Below are positions 17,062-25,489 of a stretch of 64,000 bases of DNA, piece by piece. The stretch covers positions 220,034 through 284,033 of the forward strand of contig JAGHZR010000006.1 of NCBI GenBank assembly GCA_017745295.1, in the 5' to 3' direction. The position numbers were made by a program, and so were the translations under genes. Below the pieces are notes generated by a model. It was given only the letters and a program-made list of their open reading frames with translations, did not search any database and had not been told where the DNA came from. This DNA is from Novosphingobium sp. GTDB taxonomy: Bacteria > Pseudomonadota > Alphaproteobacteria > Sphingomonadales > Sphingomonadaceae. How positions within the stretch are numbered: position 1 is the first letter of the stretch; each line of letters opens with the position of its first letter.

Positions 17062-18074
17062 CTCCCAGGAACACACTCCTCCTCGCGGCGCTCGCCATAA
17101 CCTGGGTCGGGGTAATGGCGTTGCCGGATCATGCCCACGCTTCCAAATGCGAGGCGGGCACGGTCTTCAATCCCATCACCAAAGTACGTTGGACCTGCAT
17201 CTTTCCGATCACCATCGGCGGCGTGCGCGTCGGCAGCTACGACAAGCTCGACAAGGAACTCGACTCCCAGTCGACCTCGAAGCCGCTCTGCGCCTGCCGC
17301 AAGGGACTCGAGGTAACGCTCGGCATCAAGGTCTCGTACTGGTCGCCCAACCGAATGATCGATGTCGTGACCGAACCGGGCTGCATGATGGCGCTCGGCG
17401 CCGACATCATGCCGACCGGCGGCAAGCTGCAAGGCAGCCAGTCGTCGATCGCGGACGGCACGCAGACCCGCAAGATGTTTGCGCAGATGCACTATTACAT
17501 CTCGCCGGTCTGGGCGATGCTCGACATGTTCACCGACCTGCCCTGTCTGGAGAACGACGGCTTCGATGTCGCGCTCATGACCGAAGTCCTGCCGACCTGG
17601 CAGTCGGCCACGCTCGGCGCCATTATCCAGCCAGAAGGCATTCTGTTCGGCAATCCGGCCGCAGGTCTCGCCTGCATGGGGGACAGCGCGGCGGCCGCAG
17701 CCGGCAAAGTCATCGATCCCCTGTTCTGGTGCATGGGGTCCTGGGGTTCCACCTATCCCATCGCCGGGGACATCCATTTCGGCGACAGTGTCGAAGCCTG
17801 GGCGGGCCTTGCCGCGCGCGGCACGTTCATGATGGGGCGCCTCGGTGCGCTCACGGTCAGTTCTGCTGACGGGTGCTCGTTCATCCCGCAGCCCATCTGG
17901 ACCAAGTCCCGCTACAAGCTTCAGCTCATGGAGCCCGTCAAGGGCGGCAAATGCGTCAACATAGGCCGGCCCGGTGCGCTGTGGAGTTCCGCCAAGCACG
18001 CGCCAGGCAAGGACAATGCCCAGTTCATGCTCTTCGAAAAGGTGATCTGCTGTGCCGGGATCTCGGCGCCATGA
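17058..18074 (+). CDS. traU: Conjugal transfer protein TraU
   Basis: A 338-residue exported, Cys-rich protein needed for DNA transfer. It begins with a signal peptide (TLLLAALAITWVGVMALPDHAHA) and shows TraU motifs: VRWTCIFPITIGGVRVGS near the N-terminus and CMGSWGSTYPIAGD in the middle. Numerous cysteines imply disulfides, consistent with the thiol-redox proteins of the operon. Overlaps traW and the next gene by 4 nt. Confidence 0.94.
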   Translation: MTPRNTLLLAALAITWVGVMALPDHAHASKCEAGTVFNPITKVRWTCIFPITIGGVRVGSYDKLDKELDSQSTSKPLCACRKGLEVTLGIKVSYWSPNRMIDVVTEPGCMMALGADIMPTGGKLQGSQSSIADGTQTRKMFAQMHYYISPVWAMLDMFTDLPCLENDGFDVALMTEVLPTWQSATLGAIIQPEGILFGNPAAGLACMGDSAAAAAGKVIDPLFWCMGSWGSTYPIAGDIHFGDSVEAWAGLAARGTFMMGRLGALTVSSADGCSFIPQPIWTKSRYKLQLMEPVKGGKCVNIGRPGALWSSAKHAPGKDNAQFMLFEKVICCAGISAP

Positions 18075-20194
18075 GCAGATCGCTCTCCCCAAGTCCCGCA
18101 CAGAGTGTCCGTTCCCACCGGAGGTCTGTCCGCCAAGGCCCCAACGGCCTGCGGTTTCTGTGCAGGACCGGAGCCGTGTCGCTGCGTCCCCTGGGCGGCA
18201 CGGCTCCAACCTCGGCCAGTGCGGCCACCTCCCTCCTGGATCGACGCGGGCATTCCCTCTCCGCCCGCCAAGTCGTTCTGGCCGCACTGGCCACCCTGTC
18301 CGTTTCCGGGCCCATTCCCACTGCCGAGGCACAAACCATGGAAGAACGCGCCCGCGCCGCTGCCGCAGCCTCCCGGACCAAATCGAGCGAAAGCGAAGCG
18401 ATCACCGGCAACTACCTGACACCGGGGCTTGCCGGACAGGCGGTCACGACCGTCGATGGTAGCCGCTCGTTCACCCCAAGCCTTGCCTGCCGGAGGACTG
18501 CCAGCCTGCTCGAAGTCCTGGTCCAACCCGCCAGTACCGGCGACCTGACGGCAGTCAGCATCGCCCGCGATACCGATCTCGACGGAACCTTCGACAGCCG
18601 CTGGCACCTGCCGGTACCCGTCTCGGGCATCTGCGCCAACGGCGTGATCGCCTGCGATCCCGGAACCTGGAACGCCTGCAAGAGCTACCGCTGGCACGCC
18701 GACGCCTCAGGGAGCCTGACGCTGCAATCGGCAGAACTCACCGAACTTGCCGGGTGCTATTGCATTAACGGCAGCTGCGGGGCCAATCTGGCCTGGTCCA
18801 ACATGAGCGGCGTGCTGCGCGATCTCGGCGGCGGCATGATCGGCGCGCTGACCACCTCAGATCCGCGCTACGGCGTGACCGAGGCAGTCATCGACGGCCC
18901 CTCGATCCGTTATGTCGGGGCGCAGTCCACGGCATGTGCCGCCAGCCCGAGCCTTGCACAACCCGGCTACCGGGCAAATCCCGCGCCGATGGCGTCCGAT
19001 GCCTATGCCGTGTCTTCGGGCAGTTCTGTCTTCCAGGCACTCGCCGGCTCGCAGGTGGGCACCGGAACTTCGCTTCAGTATCGCCGCTGTTCAGCCGAGC
19101 GCACGGTGACCGTGCTCAGCGCCAAACCCGGTGAAATCATCAGCCGGACGTCCGGTGGGTACTCGACGGTTGGCAGCAGTACCTCGCTCGACTTCCTGAT
19201 GGGCTCCCCTTCCGACAACAGCCTGTCGGCAAGCGGCTGCAAGCTCATCGACTTTCGGATGACGCTGGATGTCCGCGATCCGGCTCGCATCGTGAATGCG
19301 CGGCTTGCGCGGTGGTTCGCAGACGACTGGGCACAGATCCGGATCGACGGCGAGGTGGTAGCCTCCGGGCCGCAAGCCTGGACCTCCTCGGGATTGCCGC
19401 CGGGAAAATGCGAGCAGAAGAAGACCTACACGCAAAGTCCGAACCTCGACATCACCTCGCGGTTGACCGCCGGAACCCACGAGATCTGGCTGCGCGTCGC
19501 CGTGGCCGACGAGGGGGAGGCGTTCGCGCAAATTCAGGTCGATGTCGACGACAGCTGCAAGACGGTCGAGCAGCTTGTCGACGGCTGCGCCGTCATTGCA
19601 GGCGACACGCAGTGCCGGCTCGACAGCGAGACGGTCGACGGCGTTCAGACCTTCATCAAGGGTGTGGCGACCGGTCTCAAACCCCTGCCCCAGACCCGGC
19701 AGCTGGGCGGGCCGGGCTGTCCGGTCGAACTCACCCGGGATTTCTTTCAAAAGGACAGAACCTATCGCTGCACCTCGGTCGAGGCGCCGCTGCCGGACAC
19801 GAGCCGCGGTGCTTACATCATCGATCATTCCACCGAAGCCCTGCTCGCCGATCGGGCACTCCGGAGCGATGGAAGTTTCTCCGAAACCACCCGTCCCTTC
19901 TCGCTTCCCGATCGCGGATCGGTCGCGACCTGCGAACCGATCTGCAAGACCCGGAAAGCCGCCGCCAATGACGGCGTCGCAGCAGACGGCATTGTCGCCG
20001 ATCGTCAGAATGTGCCGGTCGGCGAAGAAATCCATTTCCACGCCTGCACCGATGACAACCGGTGCCCGGCAGGCCCCGGCGAGGAGATCGTCTCCGCATG
20101 CGGGTGCCTCGACGATTTTCCGGAAGCAGTCTCCATGATGCAGACCGTGCGGCTCGCCGGAGCCGATCTCGTTTGCACGCAGGTAACGCCATGA
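18071..20194 (+). CDS. Large Cys-rich exported protein, TraN N-terminal-like
   Basis: A 707-residue protein starting at the ATG that overlaps the traU stop. A long N-terminal extension precedes a hydrophobic export segment (SARQVVLAALATLSVSGPIPTAEAQ, ending near residue 95). The remainder is beta-rich with many cysteines (CNGSC-like and CDPGTWNACKSY motifs). It ends 4 nt into the next gene, whose product carries the conserved TraN C-terminal domain. I therefore read the pair as a TraN divided into two genes. Recipient-contact function in mating-pair stabilisation is inferred from TraN of F; I could not confirm domain-level homology for this half. Confidence 0.6.
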   Translation: MSRSLSPSPAQSVRSHRRSVRQGPNGLRFLCRTGAVSLRPLGGTAPTSASAATSLLDRRGHSLSARQVVLAALATLSVSGPIPTAEAQTMEERARAAAAASRTKSSESEAITGNYLTPGLAGQAVTTVDGSRSFTPSLACRRTASLLEVLVQPASTGDLTAVSIARDTDLDGTFDSRWHLPVPVSGICANGVIACDPGTWNACKSYRWHADASGSLTLQSAELTELAGCYCINGSCGANLAWSNMSGVLRDLGGGMIGALTTSDPRYGVTEAVIDGPSIRYVGAQSTACAASPSLAQPGYRANPAPMASDAYAVSSGSSVFQALAGSQVGTGTSLQYRRCSAERTVTVLSAKPGEIISRTSGGYSTVGSSTSLDFLMGSPSDNSLSASGCKLIDFRMTLDVRDPARIVNARLARWFADDWAQIRIDGEVVASGPQAWTSSGLPPGKCEQKKTYTQSPNLDITSRLTAGTHEIWLRVAVADEGEAFAQIQVDVDDSCKTVEQLVDGCAVIAGDTQCRLDSETVDGVQTFIKGVATGLKPLPQTRQLGGPGCPVELTRDFFQKDRTYRCTSVEAPLPDTSRGAYIIDHSTEALLADRALRSDGSFSETTRPFSLPDRGSVATCEPICKTRKAAANDGVAADGIVADRQNVPVGEEIHFHACTDDNRCPAGPGEEIVSACGCLDDFPEAVSMMQTVRLAGADLVCTQVTP

Positions 20195-21303
20195 AGTTGG
20201 TGCGTCACTCCGGTCGCACCGTCCCTGGCCTCGCCGGCTCGCTCGCCTGCCTCTTCCTTGCCTTTGCGGCGCCGGTGCCCGTGAGCGCGCAGCAGATCTG
20301 CGCGGTAGACCTCAACGGAAACGGCGACGCTGCCGACCCCGGCGAGCAGGCCGGTTGCATCGCCACTACCGATGGCCAGCAACTCTGCCCCATCCAGGCG
20401 GCGGACTGTGCGGCCGACGGCGCCGGCAGATACACCTGCCCCATCGGCCCGCAATTCGCCTGCCACACCCGTTCGAGCGGCGGGACACCTGCCTGCTCGC
20501 CGAACGCCTGCATCGATCTCTCGGTCCATCCCATCGCCGAAGAACCGCCGATCGACGATGCCGGCCCGGAGGCCAATGGCGGCATCGATGCCGACGGCAA
20601 TTGCATGGGCGAGGTACGGATCTTTTCGGGCCGCGGCATGCGCTGCCGCCCTCCCGGACTCTCGACGACATTCGCCAACTGCTGCAAGGACAAGGGCAAG
20701 ATCGTCAAGGACGGCATGGGCTCGTCGATCTCATCGATCGGGACGAAAATCGCCGTCGCCAAGGGCGTCTTCACCGGCATGAAAGCAGCCTACACCGCCT
20801 TCAAGGCAGGTGCGACCGCAGGCCAGGCTGCCAGCGCGGGCGCCAATGCCCTGATCATCGGGCTCGATCCGAGTTCCATCGCCGTGAGCCTCGCGATCAA
20901 CTTCATGATGGAGTTCCTGCTCTCGGGCTGCGACCAGCAGGACATGGAAGCCGCCATGCTGCGGGCGTCGGGCATGTGCCACGAGATCGGCACTTACTGC
21001 ACATCGAGCGTGCTCGGCGTCTGCCTGCAAAAGGCGCGCGGGTCCTGCTGCTTCAACACCAAGCTCGGCCGGATCATCCAGGAACAGGGTCGCCCGCAGC
21101 TCAAGGCCTACAACGCGGATCTCTGGGGCACGGCGAAACAGCCGATGTGCCGCGGCTTCACGCCGGAGGAGTTCCAGGCACTCGATTTCAGCAAGATGGA
21201 CCTCTCCGAATACTACGCGGAGATCGAAACCCGCGCGCAATCGGAGATCCAGATCGACATGGAGGACCGGGTCGATGCTTACCTCAAGGCCGTCAATCAG
21301 TAA
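20191..21303 (+). CDS. traN: TraN-like mating-pair stabilisation protein (conserved C-terminal TraN domain)
   Basis: A 370-residue exported protein with its own signal peptide (GLAGSLACLFLAFAAPVPVSAQ). Cys-rich repeats (ICAVDLNGNGD..., LCPIQAADC, YTCPIGPQFAC) resemble TraN. The C-terminus has the family signature: GSCCFNTKLGRIIQEQGR, then CRGFTPEEFQALDFSKMDLS. It overlaps the previous gene by 4 nt and trbC by 29 nt. F TraN is a single protein of about 600 residues, so a separately exported C-terminal part is unusual; both pieces have export signals and good translational coupling, so this looks like a functional arrangement, not a broken gene. Confidence 0.85.
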   Translation: MKLVRHSGRTVPGLAGSLACLFLAFAAPVPVSAQQICAVDLNGNGDAADPGEQAGCIATTDGQQLCPIQAADCAADGAGRYTCPIGPQFACHTRSSGGTPACSPNACIDLSVHPIAEEPPIDDAGPEANGGIDADGNCMGEVRIFSGRGMRCRPPGLSTTFANCCKDKGKIVKDGMGSSISSIGTKIAVAKGVFTGMKAAYTAFKAGATAGQAASAGANALIIGLDPSSIAVSLAINFMMEFLLSGCDQQDMEAAMLRASGMCHEIGTYCTSSVLGVCLQKARGSCCFNTKLGRIIQEQGRPQLKAYNADLWGTAKQPMCRGFTPEEFQALDFSKMDLSEYYAEIETRAQSEIQIDMEDRVDAYLKAVNQ

Positions 21304-22141
21304 GGCCCTGCTCACAGGCCTGATCGGCCTCGGCGCTGGCGCAGCAGCCCCCGAAAACGGACGCCGGGCGATCGGCGCCGAGGGAGCGGCGGCCATGGAC
21401 CGGCTCGAGCAAGCCCTGCGAAATGCCAAGGACCTGCCGGACGGGACTCCGTCTCCGCAGCTGCCGCGAGCGGCCACGCCGCCGGAACGACGGCGCGCAT
21501 TCGAAGGCCTGAGGCAGCGATCCGCCAATCCGGCTATGGAAGCGCGGGCTCGAGCCGCCAATGCCGCCGCCCAGGCCGGTCTCGCCGCCGAGCGCGCCAA
21601 GCAGGCGCGGGCCCTGCGCCAGGCGCTGGGGCTGGAGCCCGGAGAAGAACAGGCGCTTGCCAAGGCCGTCCCGGCTGCGCCGAAAGGATGGGTCCCGGTC
21701 CTGTTTGCCTCCTCCTCGATGCCGTCTGCCACCTTACGCAGCTATGCCGCGCAGCTCGAACGGGTACGCGGGGTGATCGCCTTTCGCGGCGTTCCCGGCG
21801 GGATGAAAAGGATCACCCCGCTGGCGAGGCTCAGCGCCGAGGTCCTGCGCATCGATCCCGGCTGCGAGGGTCCAGCCTGCCGTATGCGCTCGGTGCAGAT
21901 CGTCGTCGACCCGATCCTGTTCCGTCAGTTCACCGTCAGGCGTGTCCCCGCACTGGTCATGGTGCCAGGCGACCCCACGCTCCCGTACTGCGAGCGCGGT
22001 GATGATGAGGCGCCTCCAGTGCGCGGCGCTGCTCCGCTCGTGTACGGCGACAGCGCCCTGTCCGGCTTACTCGAGGAATATGCCCGCCTCGGCGGCAAGG
22101 AGGAGGTACGCGGTGCACACGCCCTGCTCAGCAATCCCTGA
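21275..22141 (+). CDS. trbC: Type-F conjugative pilus assembly protein TrbC
   Basis: A 288-residue exported protein. ATG 21275 lies inside the end of traN after GGAGGACC. The N-terminal 120 residues are Ala/Arg-rich and helical. The C-terminal half has the TrbC pattern: VLFASSSMPSATLRSYAAQLERV, VIAFRGVPGG and VDPILFRQFTVRRVPALVMV, a thioredoxin-like fold without CxxC. It partners TraW in pilus assembly in F. The 3' end overlaps the S26 peptidase start by 29 nt. Confidence 0.85.
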   Translation: MLTSRPSISKALLTGLIGLGAGAAAPENGRRAIGAEGAAAMDRLEQALRNAKDLPDGTPSPQLPRAATPPERRRAFEGLRQRSANPAMEARARAANAAAQAGLAAERAKQARALRQALGLEPGEEQALAKAVPAAPKGWVPVLFASSSMPSATLRSYAAQLERVRGVIAFRGVPGGMKRITPLARLSAEVLRIDPGCEGPACRMRSVQIVVDPILFRQFTVRRVPALVMVPGDPTLPYCERGDDEAPPVRGAAPLVYGDSALSGLLEEYARLGGKEEVRGAHALLSNP

Positions 22142-22730
22142 TCCGCGGCGCTGCCTGACCGCGCAGCTGCTTGGTGCGATCACCTATCTACCGCGGCAAG
22201 CCGCCGAAGCCATAAGCCCCCAAGGGCAGGAAGGACCCACAAGCTGGCGCCGGCTGCGCCTCGCGTTGCTGGTGGCCTGCCCCGCGGCCCTCGCTGCCGG
22301 CATCATGATGCCGCGGATCACTCTCGTGGTGTCTCCTTCGATCGAAGCCTGGGTCCTGACCGAACAACCAGGCCCCATTGCGCGCGGCGACTTCGTTCGC
22401 TTCACCCTCAGCCATCCCGTCGCGGGCCCCGCCCCGGTTCCGGTCACCAAGCATGCCTTGTGCCTTCCGGGCGACAAACTGACGACGGTGGAGCGCTCGT
22501 CTCCCCTTTCAGCTCATGACCGCGACGGCTGGTACTACTGCAACGGCCGCCTCCTCGGCATAAGCCTGCCCCGCGCCCATAACGGCATGGCGCTTCAGCA
22601 CATGCATTGGAGCGGGATCGTTCCGCCAGGCATGGCCTATGTTGGCTCCGCGCACCCGCACGGGTTCGACAGCCGCTACTTCGGCCTGGTTTCCATCAAG
22701 CGCCTCACGCGCATGGAGCGATTGCTGTGA
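22113..22730 (+). CDS. S26-family signal peptidase (TraF of P-type systems)
   Basis: A 205-residue inner-membrane peptidase. The GTG start at 22113 follows a very strong AAGGAGG. One membrane segment (LRLALLVACPAALAAGIMMP) precedes the catalytic domain. The Ser/Lys dyad is Ser76 (VVSPSIEAW) and Lys113 (TKHALCLPGD), and the C-terminal box HGFDSRYFGLV is typical of the family. Family knowledge: RP4 TraF processes and cyclises the TrbC pilin, and S26 peptidases occur in some F-like operons. A role in pilin maturation is plausible but inferred. Overlaps traF by 4 nt (GTGA). Confidence 0.85.
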   Translation: MHTPCSAIPDPRRCLTAQLLGAITYLPRQAAEAISPQGQEGPTSWRRLRLALLVACPAALAAGIMMPRITLVVSPSIEAWVLTEQPGPIARGDFVRFTLSHPVAGPAPVPVTKHALCLPGDKLTTVERSSPLSAHDRDGWYYCNGRLLGISLPRAHNGMALQHMHWSGIVPPGMAYVGSAHPHGFDSRYFGLVSIKRLTRMERLL

Positions 22731-23614
22731 GCGGCGCCCTGCTCCAGTCCCTTGCTGCGGCCGCCGTGCTGTCCAGCGCCGCGCAGGCTTCGCCAGACTC
22801 CAGGACCGCTCCCCCGGACGGTAGGCAAGGCTACTGGTGGTACCAGGCTCCCGAGCCGGAAAGCACAGCGGACGAGGAACCGCTTCCGAAGCCGCGCATC
22901 CCGCCGATGGCCGAACTTGCGTCCTGGACCCCGCCCCGGATCCGCAAGCTGATCGAGGACCAGCGCGACTATGCCGCCACGGTGCTGACGGTCGAGGCGG
23001 TCGCGGATTTCTGGCGTCTCGAGGACTTTGCCCGGCGCAAGGCACGGGCCTTTGCAGGGCTCACGCAAATCGCGATGCTCCAGCACCCGGAGCTCAATGC
23101 GAAATCGGCGAACCCGATGGTCGGCGATGCCCGCGCGCAGCTTGCCGCGCAGAAGGACTCGATCCGAAACGCCTATCTGCGCGCGAAGTCGAACGAGTTC
23201 GCGCTGGTCATGTTCTCGAGGGTTTCTTGCGGATATTGCCGCGTGCAGTGGCCCATCATTCAGCGCTTCCAGGATGAGACCGGTTGGCAGGTCACGCGGA
23301 TTGATCTCGACGAGCGCCCTGAGGCCGGGTCGCGCTTCGGGGTCGAAGTGACGCCGACCACTATGGTGATCCGCCGCAGCAGCCGGCAGCGGATGATCGT
23401 GGCGACCGGCGTCGAGGCCTATCCCACCCTTGCGCAAATGACCTACCAGGCTGTGCGCCTGCTGCGGGGCGATATCCGCCCAGAGCAGTTCATGACCGGC
23501 CCTGGCGAGGACGCAGGGTTCTTCGATGCCCTCGGTAACGGTCCGGTCGGCGCGAGCAGTGCCGGTCGTGACGCGACTATCTCGGAAACCGGCATGGGAG
23601 GGGACGCGCCATGA
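22727..23614 (+). CDS. traF: Type-F conjugal pilus assembly protein TraF with intact CxxC
   Basis: A 295-residue exported thioredoxin-fold protein. The start is GTG 22727, overlapping the peptidase stop. Signal peptide, then the TraF hallmark GYWWYQ, then a helical region and a thioredoxin domain with CGYC (Cys168 and Cys171) in RVSCGYCRVQW. A cis-Pro loop VTPTTMVI follows. F-plasmid TraF has lost its active cysteines; this one retains them and may be redox active. Overlaps the next gene by 4 nt. Confidence 0.88.
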   Translation: MSGALLQSLAAAAVLSSAAQASPDSRTAPPDGRQGYWWYQAPEPESTADEEPLPKPRIPPMAELASWTPPRIRKLIEDQRDYAATVLTVEAVADFWRLEDFARRKARAFAGLTQIAMLQHPELNAKSANPMVGDARAQLAAQKDSIRNAYLRAKSNEFALVMFSRVSCGYCRVQWPIIQRFQDETGWQVTRIDLDERPEAGSRFGVEVTPTTMVIRRSSRQRMIVATGVEAYPTLAQMTYQAVRLLRGDIRPEQFMTGPGEDAGFFDALGNGPVGASSAGRDATISETGMGGDAP

Positions 23615-24201
23615 GAGCCGAAAAACTGCGGCTTGCCGCGCTCGCATCCGGCGCGGCAACGGCCCTTTACGCCGCCCCGGCAGCCCAAGCTAGCGTCGCC
23701 GCCGATCCGCGCAGCGCCGCCATTCATCAGGTCTCCGATCAGCGAGCGATGGCGGCATGGCTTTCAAGGGTTCCGGTAACGCGCGACTTTCCTGACGACT
23801 TCGCCCCGACCCTTGCCGGTCATGGTCCCGCTTTCGTGATCGAGATGACGACGTCGCCCGGATGCATTCCCTGCGGCGACCTCTGGTCGAAATTGAGTGG
23901 TCTTGCGCGCCGGTACGGCTGGCAGGTCCGCGCCCTCGGCCCCGAGCAAGCTGCCGTCCTGTCTGGCCGAATGGGTCTGCCATGGGTCGGATATCCGGTC
24001 GCCTGGGTGCGCCCCCGGTTAGACCAGGCCCGAACGATCCCCATCGCGATCGGTACCGATCACACCGCGAACCTCGCGCGCAACCTCTACCTCTCGTCGA
24101 AAATGCTCACAGGGGTCAGGCCCGCGGTAGCCGTGCGCGCGATGGCAAAATTCACCGGCATTGTTGCGAGCCCAGCGCCGGACCGGAAGCCTCGGCCATG
24201 A
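23611..24201 (+). CDS. Thioredoxin-fold conjugation protein (TrbB-like)
   Basis: A 196-residue exported protein with a signal peptide (AALASGAATALYAAPAAQA) and a thioredoxin-like domain with CIPC (Cys85 and Cys88) in TTSPGCIPCGDLW. It is coupled to traF by a 4-nt overlap. Position matches TrbB of F-type systems, a disulfide isomerase; it is the third CxxC protein in this operon. Family assignment is by context and fold only. Confidence 0.7.
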   Translation: MRAEKLRLAALASGAATALYAAPAAQASVAADPRSAAIHQVSDQRAMAAWLSRVPVTRDFPDDFAPTLAGHGPAFVIEMTTSPGCIPCGDLWSKLSGLARRYGWQVRALGPEQAAVLSGRMGLPWVGYPVAWVRPRLDQARTIPIAIGTDHTANLARNLYLSSKMLTGVRPAVAVRAMAKFTGIVASPAPDRKPRP

Positions 24202-24224
24202 CGCCGGGAACGCATACGTCCGCC

Positions 24225-25391
24225 TTATACCTGGCCGGCAAGCAGGCGCGCGGCATCCCACAGCGGCATCACTTCGATCCCGTGGCCGGAGGGATATGCC
24301 TCCGTCCCCGGATAGACGATGATCTTGCGCGCAGGTGCAAGGTCTTCCGCCGCGTGATGGAACCCGCGTTCCACCTTGGGAGCGAGGCTGCGCTTGAACT
24401 CGATGGCCCAGAGTTCGCCGCCCGGCAGCGTAAGCAGAAGATCGATTTCGGCGCCTGCGGCGCTGCGATAAAAGTTCGCAGACGTTCCTTCGGGCGCCGC
24501 CATGATCAGGCTCTCGAGCGCAAACCCTTCCCAGCTCGCACCGGCCACCGGGTGCCCCAGCAGGTCTTCGAGCGTCACGATACCCAGAAGCGCGTGAACG
24601 AGACCGCTGTCCCGCACGTAGATGCGCGGGGATTTGACGAGGCGCTTCGAGGCATTGCTGTGCCAGGGCTCGAGGCGGCGGACCAGGAGCAGGTCCACCA
24701 TCAGATCGAGATAGCTCGCAACCGTCTTGGAATCGACGCCGAGGCTTCTTGCGAACTCCGATGCGTTGAGCAGGCTGGATTGGTGGTGCGCCAGCATCGT
24801 CCAGAACCGGCGCAGCGTCTCGGCAGGAATGCGCGGCCCGAACATCGGGATGTCACGCTCGAGATAGGTGCGGATGAAATCCCGCCGCCACCGCATACTC
24901 AGATGATCGCTGCGGGCCAGGAAGCTGTCGGGAAACCCTCCCCGCAGCCAGAGCTTGTCGCCATCCTGCTTCGGTGCCTCGACAATGCCGAGAGGCCCCA
25001 TCTCAAGGTAGCTGATGCGCCCGGCAAGGCTTTCACCCGACTGGGCCAGGAGGTCGATCGATGCGGATCCGAGCAGCAGGAAGCGGCCGGTCCTCAGGCC
25101 CTTGCGGCGTCCCTTATCGATCAGCCCGCGCAGCGGCTGGAAGATCTCCGGCAGCCTGTGGACCTCGTCGAGAATGACGAGCTTGTCCTCGTGCTGCGCA
25201 AGATAGAGTTCGGGCTCCGCGAGCTTGGCGCGGTCGGCCTCGGATTCGAGATCAAGGTAGAGCGCGTCTCGGTCCTCGCCGATGGTTTGAGCCAGCGTGG
25301 TCTTGCCGACCTGGCGCGGCCCAAGGAGGGCGACGGCTGGTGCACTGTCCAATCGCTCGACGAGCTCGGCTGCAATCTGCCTTTCAATCAT
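24225..25391 (-). CDS. AAA ATPase with DUF4143 domain, inserted in the tra operon
   Basis: A 388-residue ATPase of the AAA_14/DUF4143 type. The P-loop is LLGPRQVGKTTL (about residues 24-35), and Walker B LVILDEVHRLPE follows. The C-terminal DUF4143 region includes VRDSGLVHALLG and AIEFKRS, a PD-(D/E)XK-like element. ATG 25391 gives the usual MIERQI start; a TTG at 25418 is possible. It is on the strand opposite to the tra genes, 23 bp after the TrbB-like stop and about 100 bp before traH. Such genes occur as mobile accessory genes of unknown biological role. It must be expressed from its own promoter and would lie antisense to the operon transcript. Confidence 0.88.
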   Translation of the reverse strand: MIERQIAAELVERLDSAPAVALLGPRQVGKTTLAQTIGEDRDALYLDLESEADRAKLAEPELYLAQHEDKLVILDEVHRLPEIFQPLRGLIDKGRRKGLRTGRFLLLGSASIDLLAQSGESLAGRISYLEMGPLGIVEAPKQDGDKLWLRGGFPDSFLARSDHLSMRWRRDFIRTYLERDIPMFGPRIPAETLRRFWTMLAHHQSSLLNASEFARSLGVDSKTVASYLDLMVDLLLVRRLEPWHSNASKRLVKSPRIYVRDSGLVHALLGIVTLEDLLGHPVAGASWEGFALESLIMAAPEGTSANFYRSAAGAEIDLLLTLPGGELWAIEFKRSLAPKVERGFHHAAEDLAPARKIIVYPGTEAYPSGHGIEVMPLWDAARLLAGQV

Positions 25392-25489
25392 CCTCGCATA
25401 TTCGGAATACTGATCCAAATTTGCAAGGTTAAATTTCCCGAAGATTTAGCGCTATTTCGCTCGCCGCCTTATCCCACACGAGGTTTGTC

